NCBI GenBank assembly: GCA_041389725.1
Contig: JAWKRG010000014.1
Location: 186,001-250,000 of the forward strand
Origin: Polyangiaceae bacterium
GTDB lineage: Bacteria; Myxococcota_A; Polyangia; Polyangiales; Polyangiaceae
Direction: 5' to 3'
DNA length: 64,000 bases
Under the pieces are notes generated by a model. That model had not been told where the DNA came from. It made no database searches and saw only the letters and a program-made list of their open reading frames with translations. This document shows positions 15,709-24,200 of the stretch, piece after piece. Each line of letters begins with the position of its first letter. The stretch's first letter is position 1. Both the position numbers and the translations under genes were made by a program.

Positions 15709-17112
15709 ATGACGCACAAGAAACGAATTTTCGTCTCGCTGATCGGTCTCGGGCTCATGGCCTGCGGCGGCGGCAAGAGCGAAGGTGTGAAGTCGCCCGC
15801 CAACGCCAGCGGCAAGAAGGACCGCTCGGGCATGTCTGTCAGCAAGGCTGCGGCCGAGGGCTTCGAGCGCGCCCTGGATGGCTTCGCCAATCACGACCGC
15901 AAGCAGGATTGGAACGATTCGTCCTGCACCTCGGTGGCGGAGGACTTCCTGAGTGCTTCGAAGGAGCAGCAGTCGGCGACGAACCGCAAGCTGCCCGAGG
16001 CGCACTACAACGCCGGCCTGGCCTACCAGCGCTGCGGCAAGGATGCGGAGGCGCGCAAGCAGTACGAAGAGGCGGTTGCCATCGACTCGAACTTCCATCG
16101 AGCGCGCGCGCAAATCGCTCTTTACGACTACGCGAAGAGCAAGGACATCGACGGCACGATCGCCAAACTGGAGCAGATCATTCGCGACGCGAAGTTCCAG
16201 AACTCCGAGGCGCTGGTCGGCGTCGCGGCGCTGCAGATGGAGCGCAACAGCGATCAGTCCACGGACGACGGCAAGAACGACCTGGAACGCGCCCAGCGTA
16301 ACCTGCAGCGCGCGCTGGCCATCGACGATTCGTTCATGCCCGCGTTCAACCAGTTGGCCGTCTACTACTTGGAGCAGGCCAAAGCCAAGGCGGCAAAGGA
16401 TGAAGGCAAGAAGAAGCGCCGCCGCGGTCTAGTCGCCGCCAGCACCAAAGGGCTGGACGTCAACTCACAGCAGCTGGACCTCGCAGCTCTCGTGGCATCC
16501 CAGGCGTTGCGCAAGAATCCCAACTACGCTCCCATTCACAACACCGCAGGCCTGATCCAGGTCGAGCTGAAGAACTTCAACGGAGCCGTGAAGAGCTTTG
16601 GGACGGCGCGTAGCCTCGACCCGCGCTTTTTCGAGGCGCACATGAACTATGCGGCGGTGAACCTTTCCTTCCGCGGCTTCGGCGAGGCGGAGAAGGCCTA
16701 CCGTGACGCCCTCAAGCTTCGGCCCAACGAGTTCGAGGCGCGCCTCGGCCTTGCGCTGGCCATCCGCGGCCAGATCAGGCCTGGGGATCCCGGCAAGCTG
16801 ACCGACAAGGCCCAGGCGGAACTGGATGCGGCCCGCAAGATCGACGCGAGCCGGCCCGAGACCTACTACAACGAGGCGATCCTGACTCAGGAGTACCGCG
16901 CCAAGGGCGACGAGAAGTCCGCGATTCCCATGCTGAAGAAGGCCTCGTCGATGTACCAGCAGTTCATCTCGAAGGCCGGTGCCGACCCAGTCTTTGCGGA
17001 CGCGGTGAAGCGGGCCAAGGAGCGCGCCCAGGACATCGACGACACCGTCAAGTTCATCGAGGAAGGCGAGGCCGCCAAGAAGGCCGGAGGCGCGCCGCCC
17101 GCCGGCACCTGA
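15709..17112 (+). CDS. gltE: TPR lipoprotein GltE/AglT-like
   Basis: A 467-residue lipoprotein beginning MTHKKRIFVSLIGLGLMACGGG with lipobox LMAC. TPR units follow throughout: PEAHYNAGLAYQRCGKDAEARKQYEEAVAID, LQRALAIDDSFMPAFNQLAVYYLEQ, IHNTAGLIQVELKNFNGAVKSF, HMNYAAVNLSFRGFGEAEKAYRDAL, YYNEAILTQEYRAKGDEKSAI. M. xanthus AglT/GltE is a TPR lipoprotein encoded right after agmU/gltD, which is the same order as here. The start at 15709 is set by GAGGAG ten bases upstream. It probably sits at the periplasmic face of the outer membrane and links GltD to it; this role is taken from M. xanthus. A hairpin follows the stop codon, separating it from gltF. Confidence 0.82.
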   Translation: MTHKKRIFVSLIGLGLMACGGGKSEGVKSPANASGKKDRSGMSVSKAAAEGFERALDGFANHDRKQDWNDSSCTSVAEDFLSASKEQQSATNRKLPEAHYNAGLAYQRCGKDAEARKQYEEAVAIDSNFHRARAQIALYDYAKSKDIDGTIAKLEQIIRDAKFQNSEALVGVAALQMERNSDQSTDDGKNDLERAQRNLQRALAIDDSFMPAFNQLAVYYLEQAKAKAAKDEGKKKRRRGLVAASTKGLDVNSQQLDLAALVASQALRKNPNYAPIHNTAGLIQVELKNFNGAVKSFGTARSLDPRFFEAHMNYAAVNLSFRGFGEAEKAYRDALKLRPNEFEARLGLALAIRGQIRPGDPGKLTDKAQAELDAARKIDASRPETYYNEAILTQEYRAKGDEKSAIPMLKKASSMYQQFISKAGADPVFADAVKRAKERAQDIDDTVKFIEEGEAAKKAGGAPPAGT

Positions 17113-17116
17113 TTTC

Positions 17117-17136
17117 CCCGGGCTTTTTGCCCAGGG
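17117..17136 (+). terminator. Hairpin after gltE, possible terminator
   Basis: GGGC (17120-17123), a TTTTT loop and GCCC (17129-17132) are extended by CCC/GGG across a one-base bulge, 7 bases after the gltE stop. There is no T tract after the stem. The gltF promoter follows 140 bases later, in line with partial termination here. Confidence 0.4.
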
Positions 17137-17274
17137 CGAACCCTTACTGGAGCATCAACCGAAAGATTTCAGCAAAGTCCATTCGGGACGGAACCTGCAG
17201 GCCCCCCTGCTGTCCATATCCCCTGTGACCGCACGGTGCGGCCACCTCTCCCGCTGCCAGGCGGAGCGTTTCGG

Positions 17275-17314
17275 TTGACGAGATAGCTTGAGCAAACGTA
17301 CAATTACACTGTAA
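17275..17314 (+). promoter_or_regulatory. Promoter and palindrome upstream of gltF
   Basis: TTGACG (17275-17280) and TACAAT (17299-17304) are 18 bases apart, a good sigma-70-type match. A perfect 11-base palindrome TTACACTGTAA (17304-17314) overlaps the end of the -10 box and the predicted start point, where a repressor or activator could bind. The gltF start at 17344 has AAGGAG upstream. The rest of the 17137-17343 gap shows nothing else. Confidence 0.6.
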
Positions 17315-17343
17315 TCACGCTCAAATTTTTCAAGGAGATTGAA

Positions 17344-17613
17344 ATGGCTCGCGCGCGCACCATCGGCTTGGCAGCACTAGCTCTGGGAGCTGCGGCGTTC
17401 ATCGTGACGCCCAGTGCACTGGCTCAGGGAGTGAAGGAATCCAAGGGCGAAGAAGGCTACGGCTACACGTTCGAAGATGATCCACTGAATGCAGGCGGTT
17501 TCGGGCCCAGCGATGCGACGATTCGTGTTCGTCCTCGCGCCGCTCGGACCACGCTGATTCGTCCGCGCACGTCGTTCGTGCCGGAAATGTTGAAGTCGGT
17601 AGAAAACATCTGA
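17344..17613 (+). CDS. gltF: Small exported protein at the GltF/CglF position
   Basis: An 89-residue protein with a type I signal peptide (MARARTIGLAALALGAAAFIVTPSALA), leaving about 62 mature residues. The mature part is GYGYTFEDDPLNAGGF, followed by an arginine-rich stretch (IRVRPRAARTTLIRPRTSF) and VPEMLKSVENI. No known domain is recognised. In M. xanthus the gene between aglT and the FHA/TonB gene is gltF (cglF), a small exported gliding protein, so position and size support that identity; sequence similarity was not tested. It has its own promoter and a strong AAGGAG ribosome site, so it may be expressed at a different level from its neighbours. Two hairpins separate it from gltG. Confidence 0.72.
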   Translation: MARARTIGLAALALGAAAFIVTPSALAQGVKESKGEEGYGYTFEDDPLNAGGFGPSDATIRVRPRAARTTLIRPRTSFVPEMLKSVENI

Positions 17614-17646
17614 GAGTCTGTCGGGACTCTTCGACGTAGTTGTCGA
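17613..17646 (+). promoter_or_regulatory. Two tandem hairpins between gltF and gltG
   Basis: AGAGTC (17613-17618) pairs with GACTCT (17625-17630), and immediately after it TCGAC (17631-17635) pairs with GTCGA (17642-17646). They lie in the 51-base gap before gltG. They have no T run and could lower read-through or stabilise the gltF transcript. Confidence 0.5.
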
Positions 17647-17664
17647 GATCAGGAATTGTAAGCA

Positions 17665-19764
17665 ATGGCAAAAGCTGTCCTCACATTTGCACTCTACCAG
17701 GGTGACGCCCTTACGCGCCGGGAGACGGTCGCGCAGGACGTCGTCAAGGTAGGCAAGGATCCCAAGAGCCACTTGCAGGTCGATGACGAGCTGGCGTCGC
17801 GCATGCACGCTGTCATCGAGGTGTCTGCACCCAACGACATCACCCTGATCGATCTCGGCAACGAGCCGGGCACGATGGTGAATGGAGCGCGCGTCAACAA
17901 GTGCAAGCTCCACGTCGGTGACCAAATCCAGGTAGGCGGAACCCGTATCGTTCTGGAGAGCGCCGAGGCGGCTGCGGCAGACGCTGTGGTTCCCGCTCCG
18001 GTAGCAGCTGCACCCATGGCGGCGGCTCCGGCGATGGCGCCCCAAGCACCGCCGATGGCTCCCCAGGCGGCTCCGGCTGCGCCTGGCGCGAATCCTTTCG
18101 GTGGCGCAAACCCCTTCGCTGGATCGAATCCCTTCGCGGCGGCAGCCGCCTCGAGTCCCTTCGGTGGCGCAGCGAATCCCTTCGAAATGGGCGCCATCAA
18201 CCCCTTCGCAGCAGGCGCTGCGGAGCAGGCCCAGCTCGAGGCCCTTCGCGTGCCCGACGACGCGCCGCCCGGCACCTACACCTTCACGCTGATCAAGAGT
18301 GGTCCAGACGTGAGCCCCGACGAGGTCGAGCTGGCGCATGTCGCGAGCGTCGAGGTGATGGTGCTCTGGGGCACGAACGTGCTGCACGTCTCGCACTTGA
18401 CCCCGCCCCGGAACTTCTACGTGGGTGAAGAGCAGGGCAAGAACTTCGGTTGCGACTTCTTCGTTCCTGCGGAGAAGTTGGGTACCTCGCGCATGCCGGT
18501 CGTGGTCGGTGATCGCGCGTCGCTCGCGGTGGTCATCCCGCCGGGTGCGACGGGCAGCATCGAGATCCCGGGTCAGCCCAGGATGACCTTGGACGAGGCG
18601 CGCGCCAAGGCGCAGCCCAGCGCGGAGGTCAGCGGTGGACATCAGTTCCCGTTGCCAGCCGGTGGCCGTGCTCGCGTGGAGATCGGCCAGTTCGTGTTCC
18701 AGATCGCGGCGGTCAACGCCGGCAAGCCTGCGAAGCACGGCGTTGCTGCCGGTATCGATTGGGCAGTGTTCATGTACTTCGCACTGTCCTTCCTCGTGCA
18801 CGGCGGTCTCATCGCCGCCATGGCCTTCTTCGTTCCGCCCTTGGGCTTGACGGACGACGAGGACCTGGATCAGGACCGCATGTATCTGATCCAGCAGTAC
18901 CTGAAGAGCGCGGCCGAGCGCGAACAGGAAGAGAAGGAGACCGAAGAGGTCGCCGAGGAAAACGCCGACAACAAGGAAGGTGGCACGGGTACCCGCGCCA
19001 AGGGCGAGGAAGGCTCGATGGGCAATCCGACGTCCAAGGCGACGAACAAGCGCTACGCCGTCCAAGGGCCGAAGGACAACCCCGACCCCCACATCGCGCG
19101 CCAAGCCGCGCTGCGTGAGGCGCAGGAGTTCGGCATGATCGGCCTGCTGAACACGGGCGCTGCGGGTGACCCCAACGCCCCGACGGCACCCTGGGGCCGC
19201 GATACCTCGCTCGGTATGGATGACATCAGCGCCCGCGGCAACATGTGGGGCGACGAGATCGGTGACGCCTTTGGCGCCGGTGGCCTGGGCCTGTCCGGCA
19301 TCGGTGAAGGCGGCGGCGGTCGCGGTGAGGGTATCGGTCTTGGTTCGATCGGTACGCTGGGCCACGGCGCCGGTACGGGCACCGGGCAGGGCTTCGGCTC
19401 CGGTCACGGTCGCTTGGGCGGTGCGCACAAGACCCGCGCTCCGAAGGTTCGCATGGGTGCTACCAGCGTCAGCGGTCGTCTGCCGCCGGAAGTCATCCAG
19501 CGTATCGTTCGTCAGAACTACGGTCGTTTCCGTATGTGCTACGAACAGGGGCTCGCGCGAAATCCAAACCTCGAAGGCAACGTCACCGTGCGTTTCGTGA
19601 TCGGTCGTGACGGCGGCGTGTCCAACGTGTCGAACGGCGGTTCGGGCTTGCCGGACAGTGGTGTGGTGGGCTGCGTCATCTCCGCCTACTACGGACTGTC
19701 CTTCCCGCAGCCCGAAGGCGGTATCGTGACGGTGGTCTACCCGATCTCGTTCTCGCCAGGCTGA
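17665..19764 (+). CDS. gltG: GltG: FHA domain, NPF repeats, one transmembrane helix, AgmX/PglI C-terminal domain
   Basis: A 699-residue protein. An N-terminal cytoplasmic FHA domain spans residues about 20-97 (VGKDPKSHLQVDDELASRMHAVIE, then NGARVN), which binds phosphothreonine in known members. An Ala/Pro linker follows, with five NPF motifs between 143 and 181. A beta-rich middle domain precedes a single transmembrane helix near 366-391 (VFMYFALSFLVHGGLIAAMAFF), an acidic stalk, a Gly-rich stretch, and an AgmX/PglI TonB-like domain from about 602 (FRMCYEQGLARNPNLEGNV, FVIGRDGGVSNVS). GltG of M. xanthus has this layout and links the cytoplasmic side to the periplasm, probably receiving proton-driven motion from AglRQS. 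ATG 17665 is preceded by AGGA. A strong terminator follows. Confidence 0.88.
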   Translation: MAKAVLTFALYQGDALTRRETVAQDVVKVGKDPKSHLQVDDELASRMHAVIEVSAPNDITLIDLGNEPGTMVNGARVNKCKLHVGDQIQVGGTRIVLESAEAAAADAVVPAPVAAAPMAAAPAMAPQAPPMAPQAAPAAPGANPFGGANPFAGSNPFAAAAASSPFGGAANPFEMGAINPFAAGAAEQAQLEALRVPDDAPPGTYTFTLIKSGPDVSPDEVELAHVASVEVMVLWGTNVLHVSHLTPPRNFYVGEEQGKNFGCDFFVPAEKLGTSRMPVVVGDRASLAVVIPPGATGSIEIPGQPRMTLDEARAKAQPSAEVSGGHQFPLPAGGRARVEIGQFVFQIAAVNAGKPAKHGVAAGIDWAVFMYFALSFLVHGGLIAAMAFFVPPLGLTDDEDLDQDRMYLIQQYLKSAAEREQEEKETEEVAEENADNKEGGTGTRAKGEEGSMGNPTSKATNKRYAVQGPKDNPDPHIARQAALREAQEFGMIGLLNTGAAGDPNAPTAPWGRDTSLGMDDISARGNMWGDEIGDAFGAGGLGLSGIGEGGGGRGEGIGLGSIGTLGHGAGTGTGQGFGSGHGRLGGAHKTRAPKVRMGATSVSGRLPPEVIQRIVRQNYGRFRMCYEQGLARNPNLEGNVTVRFVIGRDGGVSNVSNGGSGLPDSGVVGCVISAYYGLSFPQPEGGIVTVVYPISFSPG

Positions 19765-20176
19765 GACGAGCTACGCCAACTGCGCTTCGAGGGCCTCCCA
19801 ACGGGGGCCCTCGTCGCTTTTGTGCTCGAAGGCGGGCAGGCACTTCTGATCCCCCGCGGGCCGCTCGGGGCTGCCCTCCACGTTGGGTTGCGAGACGGGT
19901 TGGGGTTGCGCCTGCGCAGGGTCGGGCCCCGTTCAGCCGGGGGAGGCTGCGGCGTCGGAAAATCCCCAAGGAATCCGCGCCGAAAAGCCCTACGAACCGC
20001 CTTTACTTCGCGCCACTCGTCCGCCTATGCTCCGGAAAGCCTCGGAACCCGGCGGTTTCCCGAACAAATGCGGGGCCATGCCGTGTGCTGGGGCCACCAA
20101 TAGGCTGTGACGGAGAGGCTAGCGCTGCCGCGTGGGGTGCGCCCCAAAGGCTCGATCGAGGAAGGGTGAGCGTTTC
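19765..20176 (+). other. Gap between gltG and the TPR lipoprotein
   Basis: About 410 bases with a clear terminator at the left (19788-19821). The remaining 350 bases show no convincing gene. No clear sigma-70 promoter was found, although the downstream TPR lipoprotein and gltI must be transcribed from somewhere here or by read-through. Confidence 0.6.
19788..19821 (+). terminator. Rho-independent terminator after gltG
   Basis: CGAGGGCC (19788-19795) and GGCCCTCG (19806-19813) form a perfect 8-bp stem with a 10-base loop, followed by TCGCTTTTG. It starts 23 bases after the gltG stop. Confidence 0.75.
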
Positions 20177-21091
20177 ATGAAACTTCGGGTTCTTCACATC
20201 GCCGCGCTGTCGGCAGCAGTTGGCGCCGCAGCGTGTGGTCGAGATCACATTGAAGCCATCAACCTCGCGAACGAGGGGGACCAGGCGGTCAAAGTGAACG
20301 TCGAGGGCGCGATCCAAAAATACGAGCAGGCGGTTCAGCTCGACCCAACCAACCACCGCATCATCTGGAAGCTGGCGAAGGCGTACGAGAAGAAAGAGGA
20401 CTGGGACAAGATGGCCTCGTCCCTCTCGCGTGCCGTGCAGATCGCTCCCGACTTCGCCAACTACTGGTTCAAGCGCGGCTTCGCCCTCGTGCGCCAGGCG
20501 GAGAATGGAAACCCGGATGCATACGAGGAGGCGAAGGAACCCCTCAAGAAGTGCATCGAGAAGGACCCCAACTTCGCCGAGTGCTACCACTTCTTGGCGG
20601 AAGCCAGCCTGTGGACGAACGACGAGCAGGGCGCGTTGGACAACTACAGCAAGGCCATCGAGCATGATCCCTCGACGGCCTACTTTTACCCGCCCCTGGG
20701 CGAGTTGCTCATCACCTTCAAGTTCTACAAAGAAGCCGAACAAATCTTGAAGGAAGGCACGCGCATCGTTCCTCCCAACGAGAAGAACAACAACCACCTG
20801 TACGCAATGTACATCCTGCGTTTTCAGGTCGCTCAGGCCAAGGACGACAAGGCCGAGATGGTGGCTTCCATGGAGAAGGCACAAGAAGTGGCGGGAGATG
20901 CCCACCCGGAGATCAGCTTCAACCTCGGCAGCACCTATGCGGTCATGGACCCACCGCAGAAGGAGAAGGCAGCACGCCTGCTCAAGTCCTTCGTCAAGCG
21001 AGCGTGCCGCAGCGCCAAGGCTTCGAACTTCAAGGAACAGTGCGAGACGGCGAACTCGCTCATTCAAAAGCTCGGCGCAAGTGTCAATTGA
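20177..21091 (+). CDS. TPR lipoprotein of the gliding cluster
   Basis: A 304-residue protein starting MKLRVLHIAALSAAVGAAACG, with lipobox AAAC. About seven TPR units fill the mature part (EGAIQKYEQAVQLDPTNHRI, WDKMASSLSRAVQIAPDFAN, NFAECYHFLAEASLWTNDEQ, ALDNYSKAIEHDPSTAYFY, EAEQILKEGTRIVPP). It lies between GltG and GltI; M. xanthus has gltH, a barrel protein, in this interval, so this gene is not simply GltH. It probably acts as a periplasmic, membrane-tethered adaptor for the gliding complex, but that is inference from location. Start 20177 is chosen for the lipoprotein signal and the GGAAGGG upstream; the frame open from 20132 adds 15 unrelated residues. Confidence 0.8.
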   Translation: MKLRVLHIAALSAAVGAAACGRDHIEAINLANEGDQAVKVNVEGAIQKYEQAVQLDPTNHRIIWKLAKAYEKKEDWDKMASSLSRAVQIAPDFANYWFKRGFALVRQAENGNPDAYEEAKEPLKKCIEKDPNFAECYHFLAEASLWTNDEQGALDNYSKAIEHDPSTAYFYPPLGELLITFKFYKEAEQILKEGTRIVPPNEKNNNHLYAMYILRFQVAQAKDDKAEMVASMEKAQEVAGDAHPEISFNLGSTYAVMDPPQKEKAARLLKSFVKRACRSAKASNFKEQCETANSLIQKLGASVN

Positions 21092-21202
21092 ACCCCGCCT
21101 ACGTCGCAATCGCGTCCCTGCCATCACTGCAGGTGCAGTGGACGCGCGGGCACGGGTGGAACTTGAGAAGTTGTTGGATTTGAACTGCTCGCGGCACGAC
21201 GT

Positions 21203-21231
21203 GCTGCGACGCAGCGGCGCAGCATTGCGCC
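21203..21231 (+). promoter_or_regulatory. Two adjacent hairpins just upstream of gltI
   Basis: GCTGC/GCAGC (21203-21215, 3-base loop) and GGCGCA/TGCGCC (21216-21231, 4-base loop) adjoin each other and end 8 bases before the GAGGAA ribosome site of gltI. They could modulate translation of this very long message. No T run, so a terminator role is unlikely. Confidence 0.45.
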
Positions 21232-21247
21232 AGTAGCTCGAGGAAGC

Positions 21248-24200
21248 ATGGATCTAGAGCAGCGACTGAATCACCTGGAACGCCACCACGACTGGGCTGG
21301 ACTCGTCGAGGTGTTGGAGCAGGCCATCGTGGGCACCGAGGACGCCAGCGAGAAGGCGGATCTGCATCTGCGGCTCGGCCGCCTGCTGCACTCCCAGTTC
21401 CTGCACGGCGTCAAAGCGCTAAAGCACTTCCAGGACGCATACAAGCTGAACCCGGCGCGGGTCGAAGCGCTGGCGGAAGCTCGGTTCATCTACTGGGAGC
21501 TCGGCAAGCTCAACATGGTGCAGAAGCTGCTCGAGCTGCAGCTGAAGAACGTCGACGACCCGGGCTTGGTGGCGCAGCTCTACCGTGAGCTCGGCGACGT
21601 GCACTGTGACCAGGGTGATTACGAGCGCGCTGCCGACGCCTATGCCCACGCCATGCAGTCGGCGGACGGCGAGGCGGATCTGGTCGGGCAGCTCCTGGAA
21701 GACGTGATGGTGGGAACCGAGGACTGGCAGGAGCGTGTGGGTGAGCTTCTGCGCGGGGCGCACCAGGCGTCCGATGCCATGTCCAAGGCTCAGATGTTCG
21801 TGCGCGCTGCGCGCGTGGCGCGCCGCTACGCGCCCGGTGAAGTGGAGGGTATGCTCGCTCAGGCGTATTCGGCAGATCCCGCCAGCCTGGCAGCGGCGAC
21901 GTTGTACGAGGCGTTGTTGGTAGATGAGGACCGCACCGACGCCATCTACGAGCAGCAAAAATTCGTGCTCGAGAGCATCGAAGATGCGACCACGCGTTCC
22001 GACGTCGCATTTCGTTTTGGCGTGCGCTGGGCGTTGCGCCATCAAAACGCCGAGGTCAGCGGTGCGCTGTTCGAGGAAGCGCTGCGCCTCAACCCCAGCC
22101 ACGAGGCGGCCTTCAACTGCTTGAAGGAAGCGTGGGGCGCCCAAGGCGGTGACTGGTCTCGCGTGGTGACCCTCGCCCAGCAGTTGGCGGGTTCCGTCAG
22201 CGGCGCAAACAAGGCCTATCTCTTGGCCCAGGCTGGCTTGCTCACTTGGCGTGAGATGGGCGACTTGATTCGTGCGCGAAGCCACTTCGAAGCATTGGCC
22301 GCAGTGGACCCAGAGCACCCGTCGCTGCGCGCGTACGAAGCGCAAATCGGAGAGACCCTGGGTGCCGCGCCCGCCGCGGCCGCAGAACCTGCAGCGGAGC
22401 CCGAACCCGTCGCAGCGCCCGAGCCCGAGGCCGCGGCAGCTCCGGAACCCGAGCCCGAGCCGGAACCCGAGGCAGCTCCAGACGTCGAAGTCAGCGTGTC
22501 CGCTTCGGAGGCACCGGCGCCCGCGGTGGCGAGTGTGCCCGCCGGGCCCGCAGATGAAGCTAAGATCGCAGAGTTGCGCGCCGCCCTCGAGGAGCAAGAG
22601 GGGAAGCGCCACCACGAGTACGTGAAGACCCTGGTGGAGCTGGCGGGTGAAGTGCCGGACCCTGCCGAGAAGGTGGAACTCTACCTGAAGGCCGCCGACC
22701 TCTACGTCAACAAGTTCGTCAACCAAGCCGAGGCCGTTCGAACCTACGAGTCGGTGCTCGACGTGGCGCCCGACAACGCCGAGGCCATCGACTACCTGCG
22801 GCAGATGTACGAGAAGCGCCGCGATTGGGAGAAGCTCATCGCGCTCAATACGCGTGAGGCCGAGCGCTTGGAGCCCGGGCCCACGCGCGTGCAGGCGTAC
22901 AAAGAGATTGCCTTGCTTGCGACTGAGCGCATCAAGAAGCCCGACGTTTGCATCGAGTTGTGGGATGTCGTTCTGAAGAACGACCCAGACGACGCCGACG
23001 CTCTTGGCTCGCTGGCTCAGCTCTACGAGCGCGCCCGCGACTACGAGAAACTGGCCGACGTCCTGGAAAAAGAGGCCGAAATCACCCTGGATACCGATGC
23101 CAAGGTGCAGATTCTGACCAAGCTTGGCCAAGTCACCGGCGATCGCCTGAAGGACGATGCCCGTGCTGCCGAGGCCTACCGCTTGCTGCTGATCTTGCAG
23201 CCCGACGACCGGCGCGCCCAGGAGCAACTCAAGAAGCGCTACGTCTCGCTCGGTCGCTGGGACGATCTCGAAGTGTTCTACGCCGAGAGCGGCAAGTGGG
23301 ACGAGTTCATCCGCGTGCTGGAGAGCAATGAGTCACGTGCGGATAGCGACGAGCAGCGCATCTCGATGCTGATGAAGATCGCCGAGCTGTGGATGACGCA
23401 GAAGGGCAAGCCCGATCGTGGCGCGCGCGCCTACGAGAAGATCCTCAGCATCGACGAAGGCAACCTTGCCGCCGCGGAACGCCTCATTCCGATCTATCAA
23501 GAGTCCAACAACCCGAAGGGTCTGTCGGGCGCGATCGAAGTCAAATTGCAGCACGTGCAGGAGCCAAGCGAGCGCCTCGAACTGCTGCGCGAGGTTGCAG
23601 CCCTCTATGAAGGGCGCATCAACGACAAGGCCAAGGCCTTCGAACGCTATTTGGGTGCATTCGAAATTGCACCGACCGACGAGCAGAGTCAGACCGACTT
23701 GGAGCGCGCGGCGCAGCTCACGGGCGCCTGGGCGGAAGTGGTCCAGGCCTACCGCAATGCCTGCGCAACCGCCGAGAACGAGGGCGACTCCTACACCGCC
23801 AATGCCTTGCGCTTGCGGCTGGGTCGTGTGTTGGTGGAAGAGGTCTCGCAAGTCGACGAGGCGCTCAGCGAGTATCGCGCGGTCTACGAGGCCGAACCCG
23901 ACAACGCCATCGCGTTGCATGCCCTGGAGCGGCTATATCGGGAGACCGAGCGCTGGCGTGATTTGCTCGACGTGTACTCGAAGAAGCGTGACCTGGCTCA
24001 CGACTTCGAGGAGCGCAAGCAGATCCTCTACGAAATCGCGCGGCTGTACGAGACCCAGCTCAGCGCGCCGTCCGACGCAATCGCGACCTATCAGGCGGTG
24101 CTGGAAGAGGACCCCGTCGATGCAGTGGCCTTGGAGGCCCTCGACCGACTGTATTCGGAGACCCAAGCGTGGGATCAGTTCGTCGACGTACTGCGCCGCC

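Noticed and set aside
21419..23227. Long minus-strand frames opposite gltI, several over 300 codons
   Set aside because: They are antisense readings of the GC-rich TPR repeats, with His/Leu/Arg-rich composition and no domains.
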